A stretch of DNA of 64,000 nucleotides from Pictodentalium vernedei (Eukaryota; Mollusca; Scaphopoda; Dentaliida; Dentaliidae), in NCBI GenBank assembly GCA_031216915.1, contig CM062294.1:389351217-389415216 (forward strand), given 5' to 3'. This document shows positions 21,124-32,678 of the stretch, piece after piece. The translations under genes and the position numbers were made by a program. The notes below the pieces were generated by a model that was not told where the DNA came from, searched no databases, and saw only the letters and a program-made list of their open reading frames with translations. How positions within the stretch are numbered: position 1 is the stretch's first letter; every line of letters begins with the position of its first letter.

Positions 21124-21467
21124 AGTGCCATGAGACGTTCAACTTCTATGCAGAAAGAGCAGCTACAACTCTCACAATAATACATGTAATGAATATTGTT
21201 CAGGCTAGTTCAACATAAAATAAGATTTGTTGTCAAGTTATGAGCAATTTCAATGTTTTGGGGTATTTCGTACATGAAAATTGAAATGTACGCTGGCACA
21301 GCGTTAACATATGGAAATGATTCAGGTGTATCTAATCTTGCAAGACACCAAATATTAGAATCTAAACCAAAATTTGTTTGATATGTTCATTTGAAAGAGT
21401 TTGCACTTGATTAATGCAGACTTGTTCGGATGTTCCTACCGGACAAATTACTTTAACGAAAATAGTC
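21124..21467. other. No recognisable feature
   Basis: AT-rich spacer between the HPO array and the TSR-2 left end. Nothing supported. Confidence 0.5.
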
Positions 21468-21757
21468 AGGGCCAGGGAGTCCCACTAAATACCAAATCTG
21501 ACTTGAAATACCAAATCTGACCCTCCATAATGTAATTATATATATTTCTCAATTAATTTCTTGCTATTATGGGTGTTCAGTAATGATAAAAAATATTTTA
21601 AATGAAAAAAAAAAAATGAAAAAGTGCCGGAAAATATTTGTTTTTAGGTAATAAGTTCCATTATTGAGGTCGTTCTCACGTTCATTTTGTGCTCCCAACT
21701 GCCTCCCTATTCCCATACTTCCTCTCTCCTCCCAACACTTGGACCATCCACCTTGTC

Positions 21758-22896
21758 GAATGCTAGTAGTTTTGGCATCAAGTAGTTTCGGCACCGAGTC
21801 GTTTCGTCACTTGGCCAAGTCGTTTTGGCACCACTTCAGGTCGATTCGACACCGAGTCGTTTTGGCACCGAGTCGTTTCGGCACTTGGCAATTCATTTTA
21901 CTGTGGACAAAACAAACAATAAAACATTTCTGATAACAAACTTTATTTTAACAAACTTTACTGCAGTATGGAACAATAACAATTAATAAATAACATTTAC
22001 AGCAGCACAAAAGAAAAAATAAGATTGATACGGCATGCAGGAATATTATAACTTCCTGACTTTAAACAAAACCAAGAATTATTCAACATAAATATACAAG
22101 AAATATACTGTCATTCTAACGTGAGTAGAAAACAATATTAATCAGTATCACGACAAATCAAACAACGAATAAACACACAGCATGTAGGAATGATAAGAAC
22201 AATAACTTCTTAATGAGAGGGCAAGTGTGTTGAATAATTCTTGGATTTGAAAACTACTGAAGTGCAGTTATTTTGAATAGGGTTTAGGAAGAACATTCAA
22301 GTGACTTCAAAATAACTGCCAGTCAATTGTTTAAACAAAACCGAGAATTATTCAACATACTTGTATGTCCCCTTTAATCAAGAAAATGAACAATAAAGTG
22401 GTAATAAGAATATTCAGTATCACATATAAGGCCCATAAATTCCTGCACATTTTTTTAATAGTTTGATAGTACTGTTATCCCCCTTTGAATATTTGTCCCA
22501 GAGTTCAAAAACTGTCCTTGTGTTTTTGTCACATCTTTTCTCTGCCGGCATTGTAGCTTATCTTCTGACAGAAGTGTGATTAACAAAGGGATTGATGTTG
22601 CCTCTTTGTTTTTGAAGAACTCTGACAATCGACAGAATTTGTCCCCATTATATACAAAATGATTTCCTTTTAACAACACATTTCTAAAGCACCGAAAATG
22701 GCAAACTGTGTTTTCCTGTGAAAACATCAATGGATGGCAATCAAAAATCAACTGAACAATTACCAACAAAAGCAAACACACTTCCGAAATCAGGTGCTGT
22801 AACAACTTGACTGAAGTGACGAAACGACTTCGACCCAGGTGCCGAAACAACCTGAGAACTGATGCCGAAACAACCCAGTGCCAAAACGACTTGACA
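21758..22896. mobile_element. TSR-1 DNA transposon nested in TSR-2, copy B (complete)
   Basis: A 1139 bp element with a perfect 10 bp target duplication, ccaccttgtc (21748-21757 and 22897-22906). The left arm (about 21765-21890) and the right arm (about 22790-22896) are inverted and made of gtcgttttggcacc-type units. The interior is AT-rich. The 170-codon frame on the reverse strand, identical in both copies, shows no domain and ends at the element edge, so it is not called as a gene. Confidence 0.85.
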
Positions 22897-22947
22897 CCAC
22901 CTTGTCTTGGTATTTGAGTTAAAAATACTCTGGAACAATATAACAAT

Positions 22948-23407
22948 AACATGATTTTGGAGGGCATTATGGTTCATTTGCGGCCCTGCAGCAATGATGA
23001 ATAGCCCGAGGGTTTATTAAAGGCCCGAGACGAAGTCGAGGGCCGTTAATAAGCCCAAGGGCTGTTTATCATTGCTGCAGGGCCGCTAATGAATCATGAT
23101 GCCTGACAACAATTATGTTATTACTATTATTACCACTCCCTGTTACAGCTAACCGCACAAGGGAATTGCTGGTAAAAATAATCAGTAAGTCGCTTCGATA
23201 TTTCTGTTTCGATCGCGCGTTCGACTTCCGTTCGGAAATACAAAGGGACTTCATCCGAATGGGAGTAATTCATTTGACCATGGAATCTAAAAATAGCCGG
23301 GCCGCGGGCCGCTAATGGCTATTTATACCATTATCCGCCCGCGGCCCGGCTTCGTCGAATGACGTCCCTGAAATTATGGAGTTTTAACAGCCCTCCAAAA
23401 TCATGTT
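22948..23407. mobile_element. MITE-like foldback element, copy B
   Basis: Same 460 bp element as at 1161-1620, with perfect 18 bp inverted ends (22948-22965 and 23390-23407). The GC-rich hairpin is also better preserved here (ccgggccgcgggc against its complement). Confidence 0.6.
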
Positions 23408-24309
23408 AATCTACTAGTAACTTATAGATTTAGTGGTAATAATAAATGTTATTGTGTTGTAATGCGAACTGCAGCAGTAAGGCCATAACTTAAATAAGTT
23501 ACGGAATGAGTTCAGTAAATTAGGTCCGAGTCTTTAGCGAGATTTTTGTAAATTTCACCACAAACTGTGAATGAGTTGAGGATTTTCGTAATCTATCCAC
23601 CCATCCATCCCTACTCTCTCTCTCTAATTTTCTCAGAAATTTGCAAAATGAACTCGGTGATAATCTGTTGTATGATAAAACAAGTCACACGTCGGCGATT
23701 ATAAGAGTCTATTTGAACCTGCCCGATAAATTGGATAATGCCAATGGAACTCATTCACTTACGACACCTCACTAATGACACCAAAACACAAAATTCGCGA
23801 AATTTTTATCGTGACTTTTTCATTTAAAATGATTTTTGAATTCACTAGATCACAGAATAGTAAGAAAGTAAGTAGAAAGTATCTTTAATTAATGTTTTTG
23901 GGGTCAGATTCGGTATTTCAAGTAAGATTCGGTCAGATTCGGTATTTAGTGACACCGGGGCCAGGTGCGTAAATTGAACGACAGTCGACACCGCCGACAG
24001 AACGTGAAAAGAACCAAAGCAATGTAGACTTCATAATAATCATCAGCCACGTTTTAAATGTATTTTTAGAGAATTGTTTGCAAGTTTACAGATTGACATA
24101 CCTTTCGACTGCTAGCCAGGATCTATTTTAAGAACTTCTTCGAGTATTCACACATTTAAGAGCAAAATTCATTTATCTATTTATAGTAACAAGGAACTTG
24201 GTCGATGACTTCCTGTTGTGTACGAATTGCCACACGGAAAACGAAATAAAATAAAACCACTGACCATAAAACACAAATGGAATAGAGGCATGTGGCCTGC
24301 TTCACGGAT

Positions 24310-25285
24310 GAAATGGTTTCGCGCGTCGAAGGCGCGCAAGGACGGTTTGGGGGCAAGCCCCTTTCGACCCTCTTTAACAGTATGTGATTCGGTTTGTCTG
24401 GCCTGGCCGTGGTTTATAAAGGAGGAAAGTGTTAAGATGCTTAGCGGCGTCTATGATTTCGTCTGCTTTTCTTAGGAGGAGGTGGCTGAGTTGGTGATAC
24501 CCCCTTTGGTGGTGTTGAAGGAGTGGTGGAGGGCTGACTCGGTTGGTAAGGTCTGGCCCTCGCAGCTGCCGGTGGTGAAGAGCTTTTTGGTGTTGTTCTC
24601 AGGTAGTGGTTGCTGAGACTCTCTAATCCTATTCTGAGCATGTTGCCTTTGCACCCGCGATCTCTCAAGGCCTTAATATGGGCTTGTAGAAATATAAGGT
24701 GGTCGTCGTCTCTGGCCTTTTCAACTAGGATACTTTCCATGGACTCCGCGGTGTTTGCTTCCTGGATGGTGTCCCGGTCGGAAAAAGCAGGAAGAGCAAG
24801 AGTGGGTTTAGCGACATGTGCGATGTCAGCCTCAACTTCCTGCTCCACAAACAGACCATCCTCCTCCATCTCCTCTTCGGGGGAAGAGTGTGATGGGCTG
24901 GAGGTTAGACTATTACCTGGCGAACCAGCGTCCTCCGGACCTTCCACCCGAGTGGAGGGCACCGAGCTGGACGTGGAACGGACAGGGGTAGCAGGCATTG
25001 AGCGTTCAGTGCCATGATTAGCCTCCCTCTTCCTTCTCCGTCCTTTTCTTTTCCATGAACACCGTCAGTCGGCGGGCATCGCGTCGTCTGGCGGAAGGTC
25101 CCTTCTTTCTTTTCCTTTTCTTCTTCTGGCTGTCGTGTGTCTGTGTTCGGCGCTTGTCATCATCCTTTTGCAGGTCCGAGTCACTTGGTGGGTGACCAGT
25201 GCGGGGGGGAAATGCCCTCACGAAAGGTGCTACACCTCTCCAAGGACGTCGGTTCGGCTTCTCTATCAAAATCCACTGTCAGGTG
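24310..25285 (-). pseudogene. HPO element, 5'-truncated copy B
   Basis: Counterpart of 2526-3505. The frame runs RPWRGVAPFVRAF-type in one phase and the acidic/Pro-rich half (185 codons, 24441-24998) in another. The FME stop seen in copy A is absent, but a 2-base loss after the EKEE block still shifts the frame relative to element 2 of the array. The hairpin is at 24321-24337. Confidence 0.7.
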
Positions 25286-25320
25286 AATTTTAAACCTACA
25301 CGAAAATATCCTTTCAGTTA

Positions 25321-25693
25321 TTTATTTATTTATATTTATTTATTGATGTTTAAGGTCATATATTTATGCACAATGGCTAATCATGACGGTGACAGTTTTA
25401 CGGGTGGAGGAAGCCGGAGTACCCGGAGAGAACCACCGAGCAACGACGAGCAGCTGCCAGCTCCCCAACATCGTAACTCCGCACTGCAGCACAGGCAGGG
25501 TAAGATTGGTTGAAGACATGCGTACCATCGACGTGCAGTACGCCTTAGTACACGGCGTCATCGTGCCCCCATGCGGGCAATGGAGATGAAGTGTCTTGCC
25601 CAAGGACACAACGCGGTTGCCGCAGGTGGGATTCGAACCGAGGACCTCTCGGCTTGCAGCCTGCACCTCTACCTACTGAGCCACCGCGCTCCC
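25321..25693 (-). mobile_element. tRNA-derived SINE, full length, absent from copy A
   Basis: Reverse-strand SINE with an A box (complement of 25664-25683, tggctcagtaggtagaggtg) and a B box (complement of 25625-25640, ggttcgaatcccacc). The central motif ccttgggcaagacacttcat is followed by an AT-rich TAAATAAA-type tail at 25321-25350. A 13 bp target duplication, atcctttcagtta, flanks it (25308-25320, 25694-25706). Copy A has the uninterrupted site near 3527-3539. Pol III promoter boxes look intact. Confidence 0.9.
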
Positions 25694-26210
25694 ATCCTTT
25701 CAGTTAAGTCAGCAGGAAAGAATTGGTGGCTGCTTCTCCCTGACCCCCTCATTTTGAAAGGAAACCATACGGATTCGGACTTTGGAGAGTTCGGATCGGG
25801 CACGGGACAACTCGCCGTCGGGACAACTCGCCGTACCCGAGGTGGGACGAGTCGCCGTGGAGTAGTAATTGATAAGCAACACGCGGCATAGGATTAAATT
25901 ATCTTTATTAATACTCATGACTTATATAACAAGACAGGTTCAATATAACATATAATAATATAACATATAAAATAATAGTTACTAACATAACAAGATTAAT
26001 CAGAGTGACAGTCGATTCGTTGAAATCAATGACAATAATTATTAATTAATACATTTTCAAGCAAATTTACTCCTTTACAGATCGTGCTAAGACAAAGGGG
26101 TACAGTGTGCACCTGTTCGTTGGAAATGAGTACGGGACAAGTCGCCGTCGGGACAACTCGCCGTCGGATGTAATTTATTCTCGCCTAACCGACAAGACAG
26201 GTATGCTGCC

Positions 26211-28844
26211 GGGAACGGATCAACTCGCCCTCGGGTGGTGTCGCCCTCGGGTCAAGTCGCCCCGGGTCAACTCGCGCCGGGTCAAGTCGCCCCCAGTTAA
26301 AAAAAACGCAACTCTAGTTATATCAGCAATTTTTTTTTTATTTTAATACTATAATCTATTATTTACAACAATATTATGAAGTTCAGCCAGACCAGCATTT
26401 TTTATTTCAATAATATATATTTTATTATTTTACAATATAAATTACAATATAAAGTTGGTTACAGCACTCGTACAAAACACGTAAAGACACATTTATACTA
26501 ATTAAACATGAAAATGTATTGAAATCGCCGAGAAATATATGACCCGAGGAATATCATGTGGAATGGGGAAACGTAGGTTCCGATTTTAATACATTTTTTG
26601 GAACTCAGGAAAAGACAAATGAAAGGCAAGATGCATTTCGTTTGTTTTTTTCCGAAGTTCAAGAAAATGTATTGAAATCGCAAGCGTTTTTCGCCGAGGG
26701 ATATTTGACAAGGAATGGGGAAACGTAGGTTCAGATTTTAATACATTTTATGTTGATCAAGTTCTGAATAATGAAAATACACATGAGTTCAGGAAAATAC
26801 TTGGCAGGTGGCTGATAAAAGTGATGCCTAATCAACACTTTTGAAAACATGATGATGTGTCGCAATAAGCCACACAATCAATCTCAAATAAACACCATCT
26901 GGTATGTGATTACTGTAAAAAACAAACAACTTGACGGTTAACAAAAAAATAATTCATCAAAGATGTTTTTGAAGGAATTCTGGACTCTTCGCCGGAAGAC
27001 AACTTCGCCGAACGTTTTTTCGGGACAGTTCGCCGCAAAATTGGACGCTTTGCCAGAAAATGTATGCCAATTCGCCGATTACCAAGGACAATTCGCTGGA
27101 TGATTTACAAAATTATTTTGGACGATTCGCCGGAAATAATTTTTCAAGTCAGAATAAATTAAGAAGATGGTCTTGAAGAGAGGGTTTTGAAGAATGAGGA
27201 TACAAAATAAAACAAAGCATGACTTTCAACGTTTATTCATCTTTAGAAATGAGAACAAAACACTAAATACAACAGCACTAGAGTATTATTTACATTTATG
27301 GGGGTACATAGCACTGGAAAGTAACAGAACAACTAATAATCAAAGGAATACAGTTCCACCCCCCCCCCTCCACCCCCCCCCCCCCCCCGCAACGCTAAGA
27401 TAATTTATACTTTCTTGCCGCAATATAATTTTCGGTGCTATATGCCCCAGTGGGATACATGGCACTGAAAATTATATTAGGACATGAAGTATAGCTAATA
27501 ATCGAAAGAATACTCTCCTCCCCTACCCTTCCCCGCAACGCTAAGATGATTTATACTTTCTTGCCGTAATATGATTTTCGGTGCTATATGCCCCAGTGGG
27601 ATGTATAGCACTGAAAATTATATTAGGACATGAAGTATAGCTAATAATCGAAAGAATACTCTCCTCCCCCACAATGCTAAGATGATTTTATACTTTCTTG
27701 TCGTAATATAATTTTCGGTGCTATATGCCCCAGTGGGATGCATAGCACTGAAAATTATATTAGGACATGAAGTATAGCTAATAATCGAAAGAATACTCTC
27801 CTCCCCCACCCTTCCCCGCAACGCTAAGATGATTTATACGTTCTTGCTGTAATGTAATTTTCCCCAGTGGGACGCATAGCACTGAAAATTATATTAGGAC
27901 ATGAATTGAAGTATAGCTAATAATTGAAAGAATACTCTTCTTCCCCCACCTTTCCCCGCAACGCTAAGATGATTTATACTTTTTTGCTTCCTCCACTCTT
28001 CCCCGCAACGCTAAGATGGAATTTTTTTTAAAAAGTCTGGCGAAATGAACCTCCGGCGAATTGCGACTCCGGCGAACTGTGGGATGCATAGCACTGAAAA
28101 TTATATTAGGACATGAAGTATAACTAATAATCGAAAGAATACTATCCTCCCCCACCCTTCCCCGCAACGCTAAGATGATTTATACGTTCTTGTCGTAATG
28201 TAATTTTCCCCAGTGGGATGCATAGCACTGAAAATTATATTAGGACATGAAGTATAGCTAATAATCGAAAGAACACTCTTCTTCCCCCACTTTCCCCGCA
28301 ACGCTAAAATGATTTATACTTTTTGCCTCCTCCACTCTTCCCCGCAACGCTAAGATTAAATTTTGTTTAAAAGGTCCGGCGAAATGAACCTCCGGCGCAT
28401 TGCGACTCCGGCGAACTGTCCAGTCCGGCGAAGTTGTTTTCCGGCGAAGAGTCCATTCCCCTTTTGAAGAACCGCTATATTCAGTTTGAGTAATTCGTGT
28501 CAACTCGCTCCCTGTAGATTTGTTTTTTATTCAATCATTGTATCGTCTGCCTTCAAGATGTTAGTATGTTGTGTTTATGTGCTCCCTGTTATTCCATGAG
28601 TTTTCTATGAAAGGATTTACGTTTTTGATTCTTGGATTTTCTAAAAGGATGATTAAAAATTTTGAAGGTAAGTACTTCAGTTATTATTTTTCAGTTTTTC
28701 TCGGCAATTTAAACCCCCCAAAATTACCCCACCCCCAATTTTGTAAAAAAAAAATTCCCGGGTCAACTCGCCCCCAATCGGGGGCGAGTTGACCCGGAAA
28801 AACTGACGGGGGCGAGTTGACTCGAGGGCGAGTTGACCTGGAAC
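26211..28844. mobile_element. TSR-3 DNA transposon, copy B
   Basis: Same structure as 4041-6693, with duplications tatgctgcc (26202-26210) and catgctgcc (28845-28853). It contains TSR-4 copy B. Confidence 0.75.
26974..28459. mobile_element. TSR-4 DNA transposon nested in TSR-3, copy B
   Basis: Counterpart of 4804-6308 with the same flanks (28460-28468 ccttttgaa). It lacks one ggacgattcgccggaacttt subrepeat present in copy A. The palindromic minisatellite occupies about 27390-28350, and a poly(C) run lies near 27356-27388. Confidence 0.7.
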
Positions 28845-28853
28845 CATGCTGCC

Positions 28854-30009
28854 CACCCCACCTCCGGCCCTTCAGAGTTCCGTTAACTCACTTTTCAATA
28901 AAATCCAATACTTGAGGTTCATTGAAGACTTCCCACATGCCCTTGGAAATCTCCCCTGTAGCGCCATTATAGACCACAGAGGTTCACCGAAGACTACCAC
29001 ATGACATGCCCCTGGATGTCTTCCCCATCCCGCCATTATACATCACAAAAAGGGCGATACATTCAAATAATATCAATGCAGACATGCGTCTCTCACCCTC
29101 TGATAAGTAATGCTGTATCAGCCCTACCCCCCCCTCCCCAACCCACCCCAATCCCAGAAAGTGCTGCCCAGTAAATATCACTGGAGTATTTATTTATTGG
29201 TGTTTAAGGTCACATATTTCTGCACAATGGGTAATCGTGACCGCAACGTGGAGATAAAGTCAAGTCCGGAGATTGTGAGCGCACAGTGTTGACCAGAGTT
29301 GAGGGTTGTCACTAAAAAGTGTACTCCGACCCCGACCCCGAAATTACCGACTCCAAAAATATTTATTTTTATAACTCTTTTATTAATGGATCAATTACAC
29401 TGAAATTCAACATAAATGTACAGAATTGTGTGTAGTATACATAAAATCATATAAATGTTACAAAAAAATTATGATTTTCATTAAATTTACTTTTATTGAG
29501 TTTTGACTCACTAAAAAGTGTACTCGGTGATTTCAACGAAATTTCATTCTCTCATTCATATAATACATTCTTCCAACTAATTTGTTGCAGTATTAAGAAT
29601 ATATACGTATTTTACGATGTCTAATGCAAGATTTATAATTAATATGGAAATTAATCGTGCTTAAAATGGAAATTTACTCGAATGAGATTCGCCGACTCCG
29701 ACTTCATTTGAGGTTGCATGTAAAATTCATACTTGCAGTTGGCGGATCAATAGTCAGGGGTTTTCCCGGACTGTGGTAACCGACGCAGTTAACATGCACG
29801 AGAAGGCGTTGAAAGTGATTTTTTCATAGGTAGTTTGTTGAACCCTTCTTTTTCTCAGTGAAATTTATGTCCAAGAAAGCCTACATCATGTATATTAAAT
29901 TACTTTGTAACTTAGTGTGGAGATTGTGAGACAACATACTTTTCTAAAATTGACTTCTAACACCCACACCAAGAGAAGTTAGACACCACTTTTGTAATAT
30001 AATTCCTGA
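28854..30009. other. Non-coding stretch, copy B counterpart of 6703-7869
   Basis: Holds the same SINE 3' fragment (about 29185-29255) and AT-rich dispersed repeat (about 29315-29765) as copy A. No gene seen. Confidence 0.55.
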
Positions 30010-30740
30010 GGGATCAGGTCGTTCCATCCCATGGTCGTTTCGTCCCAGGACGTTTCGTCCCATTTTGGGCGTTTCGTCCCATTTATTTTGGTCGTTTCGT
30101 CCCATGTAGATTTTTCACTTTGGTCGTTTCGTCCCATGTGGATTTTTCACTTTGGACGTTTCGTACCATCCGAGATTGACGTGAAAACGCCTAGCTTCCC
30201 TAATTTATATAAACTTATCTTGTTCTGTAACAAACGTGTAATTGTTGTTTGTTAGGTTGTTTGGTTCTTTTTTGTTTATGTGAATTTGTCGGTCAATCAA
30301 ACAAACCATTATGGCTTTTGTTACTAATCTCAATGTGGACTCACAGTATTTTTTGTTTGTTTTCAATAATTTTGATAAGGATTGTAATTATATTTTTGTT
30401 GTTGTTAATTGAGTGAATAAGTCGTTCTGTCAAACACTTTTACTTGCTGGTTGTTGTAAGTACAGCCTTCTGTTGTGTGTGATTGATCAAGTCGGCTGTT
30501 TGTATAAACACCAGTGCGTCTCTTTGATATGTCTGTATGCGCATAATAGGACCGACTGCTGCCTTTCAAACCTAGGGGACTTGTTTTTATATGCTTGACT
30601 ATAGAATAGCAGTGAAGTCGACCCACGTTGAAGTCGACCCAAAGTGAAGTCGTCCCAAAAAAGTGATCTCGACCCAAAAAAGTGAATTCGACCCGAAGTG
30701 ATTTCGTCCCGAAAAAAGTTATCTCGACCCACTTTTAAAA

Positions 30741-31072
30741 TTTATTGAAAGCCATCTCCATCCCTATCTAAAAGTGTTTTGGTTACTGTTAGAATTTTTT
30801 GTAACTCAAAAGAAGTGGAACTTATCCTTTTAAGACCCTTGTCCGCGTTCGTTTATGTTTTACTAGCTAACTTATGAAAAAAAGACAGCTTGGGACATTC
30901 AGCTGTTTGTCGGCGTCAATGATATATGAAAAGCGGCTAATTACTTTAATGTTTCATTCGATAAAAAGAATGGTCAGCAGTAACTCACTTTGATAGAGCT
31001 ATCACAGGGTTGTTATTTTAAGGTTATTCTAAATTTTAAAAATAAGTAAACAGTCCTAGTTATGTAGAATAA
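30741..31072 (+). other. Spacer / possible J1 5' UTR
   Basis: AT-rich stretch between the TSR-6 left arm and J1 ORF1. No ORF. The 5' boundary of J1 is not resolved, so part of this may be its internal promoter region. Confidence 0.4.
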
Positions 31073-32626
31073 ATGAAAGAAAGAAACTTTTTAATAATCA
31101 GATTGAACGACACTATAGAGGGTTTGCGCTCGGATATTAGGGCTCAAAAAGAACAGTTCGAGAAAGAAAAAATGGAATTAATAAAAGCTTCGACGGAATC
31201 AAAAAAGGAAAATAAGTCGGCATCTGGAAAAAAGGGAAAAGGAAGAAATAATTCAGGTTTGGGTTCGTGCCTCAGCAACGGAAACTCTAAACAAAAGGGC
31301 AAGGGTGTGGAGTCCAACTCGTTGGGCCCTAAAACGAACACAGTTACGGATATTGCTAGTGTTTCTAAACCAGTTGATACAACTCAGCAGTTTTCGAAAA
31401 CTAATCCTAATCCTAGCAAGGGGATGGTGGGCAAAACTAATCCGACACCTGTTTCGCCCTTTATAGATAATACCGCTGAGATGGGGAGACCTGTGCACGC
31501 CATCTCTTTGGAGGTACCACCAAATCAGGGCTCGGAACTCGTTACCACCAGTCAAGACAACTGGTTGCGTTCGCTCATAGAGCAAGAGGCAACTACTGTT
31601 CCCACCTGTGATGTGGTCAATCAGATTACGCCGCGCCCGAAAAGGAAATTGGATACAGACTTCCAGGAAAATGGCGAGTCCCTGGAAATAGAAACGGTGG
31701 CTAAGAAAACCCGGAAAGCGTCGACACACACCGATAACCCGGGTGTTGTTGTCGTTGAGACCTCGGACACCATGGATGTTACAGTAGTAACAACCAGTGC
31801 GGAGATCCACAATGGTGGGAAATCGGCAGACAGTAACGCAACGGAAACGATACCGGCGACGCCAACATTCACCACTGACGGTGGTGTATCTTTTGCCGAC
31901 AAGGTAAGAGCCCCTTCTAAACAACCTCAAAAGGATAAAACGGCCAAACACCGGACGAATAAACAACCACATCAACCGTTGCAAAACCCCTGCGTAGTCG
32001 TCACAAGGGTTCCCACAAAGATCAATGATGGGGATATTGATGAAGCCCTGTCGGGATACTCGTGGGCGAGACTAATATCTAAGACTACAGGCAACCCTAC
32101 GTGGAAAATTAAAGTAAAATGCCCCAATAGAGCCATAAAACTTAACTTCATTAACAAAGGTGTTTGTATAAACGGACAAAAATATGAGACTGAGGAGTAT
32201 CGTGTTTTGCCTCAGCCCACACAATGTCATAAATGTCAGAAATTTGGCCATATGTCGAACAGATGCAAAGGAGAGTTGCGTTGCATGAAATGCGGCGAAA
32301 AACATATAACAAAGTCGTGCAAGGTTTCAACACTGAAATGCCCAAATTGTAACGGGCAGCACCCAAGCAATTATCGGGGGTGTCCCCACTACAAAAAAGT
32401 TAAAACCGACATAGAACTCAAAACTATTAATGTCAACAGCGTAGAAAACTCAACCTCTCCACATTCGATGTGCAGCCTAATGGCTGGTTCAATTTTTAAT
32501 ATAATGAACAAACACTTCGACGTCAGTCTTTCCGACATATGTAAAGAAGTTGGGAAAACAGCATCCAAATTATATCGAACTCAAATTTCTTCCTCGCTAA
32601 TAGAAGCCGCCATAAATAAAATATAA
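31073..32626 (+). CDS. J1 LINE ORF1, gag-like nucleic-acid-binding protein (517 aa)
   Basis: The retrotransposon ORF1 protein is expected to bind element RNA and form the ribonucleoprotein. The N-terminus (MKERNFLIIRLNDTIEGLRS, about 1-50) looks coiled-coil, followed by a low-complexity Lys/Ser/Thr-rich region. The C-terminal third carries three zinc knuckles: CHKCQKFGHMSNRC (about 384-397), CMKCGEKHITKSC (404-416) and CPNCNGQHPSNYRGC (about 422-436). The last is the NHPxNYRGCP-type knuckle of Jockey/I-group gag proteins. The frame is intact. ORF2 starts 52 bases downstream in another frame, the arrangement also seen in J2. Confidence 0.9.
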   Translation: MKERNFLIIRLNDTIEGLRSDIRAQKEQFEKEKMELIKASTESKKENKSASGKKGKGRNNSGLGSCLSNGNSKQKGKGVESNSLGPKTNTVTDIASVSKPVDTTQQFSKTNPNPSKGMVGKTNPTPVSPFIDNTAEMGRPVHAISLEVPPNQGSELVTTSQDNWLRSLIEQEATTVPTCDVVNQITPRPKRKLDTDFQENGESLEIETVAKKTRKASTHTDNPGVVVVETSDTMDVTVVTTSAEIHNGGKSADSNATETIPATPTFTTDGGVSFADKVRAPSKQPQKDKTAKHRTNKQPHQPLQNPCVVVTRVPTKINDGDIDEALSGYSWARLISKTTGNPTWKIKVKCPNRAIKLNFINKGVCINGQKYETEEYRVLPQPTQCHKCQKFGHMSNRCKGELRCMKCGEKHITKSCKVSTLKCPNCNGQHPSNYRGCPHYKKVKTDIELKTINVNSVENSTSPHSMCSLMAGSIFNIMNKHFDVSLSDICKEVGKTASKLYRTQISSSLIEAAINKI

Positions 32627-32678
32627 ATCACACCCACAACACGTTAACTAGTAAAATTACGTCAGGTACTGAACACTT

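Larger units (their letters stand above)
21477..23956. mobile_element. TSR-2 DNA transposon, copy B (complete)
   Basis: The left arm at 21477-21530 (actaaataccaaatctgac, cttgaaataccaaatctga) is inverted relative to the right arm at about 23900-23956. Flanks are agggccagg (21468-21476) and ggggccagg (23957-23965), 8 of 9 identical. TSR-1 (21758-22896) and the MITE (22948-23407) lie inside. 23408-23900 holds no gene that I can support. Confidence 0.75.

Noticed and set aside
25610..25693. A tRNA gene on the reverse strand
   Set aside because: A and B boxes are present, but the sequence continues into a SINE central domain and AT-rich tail and is flanked by a 13 bp target duplication, so it is a SINE head.
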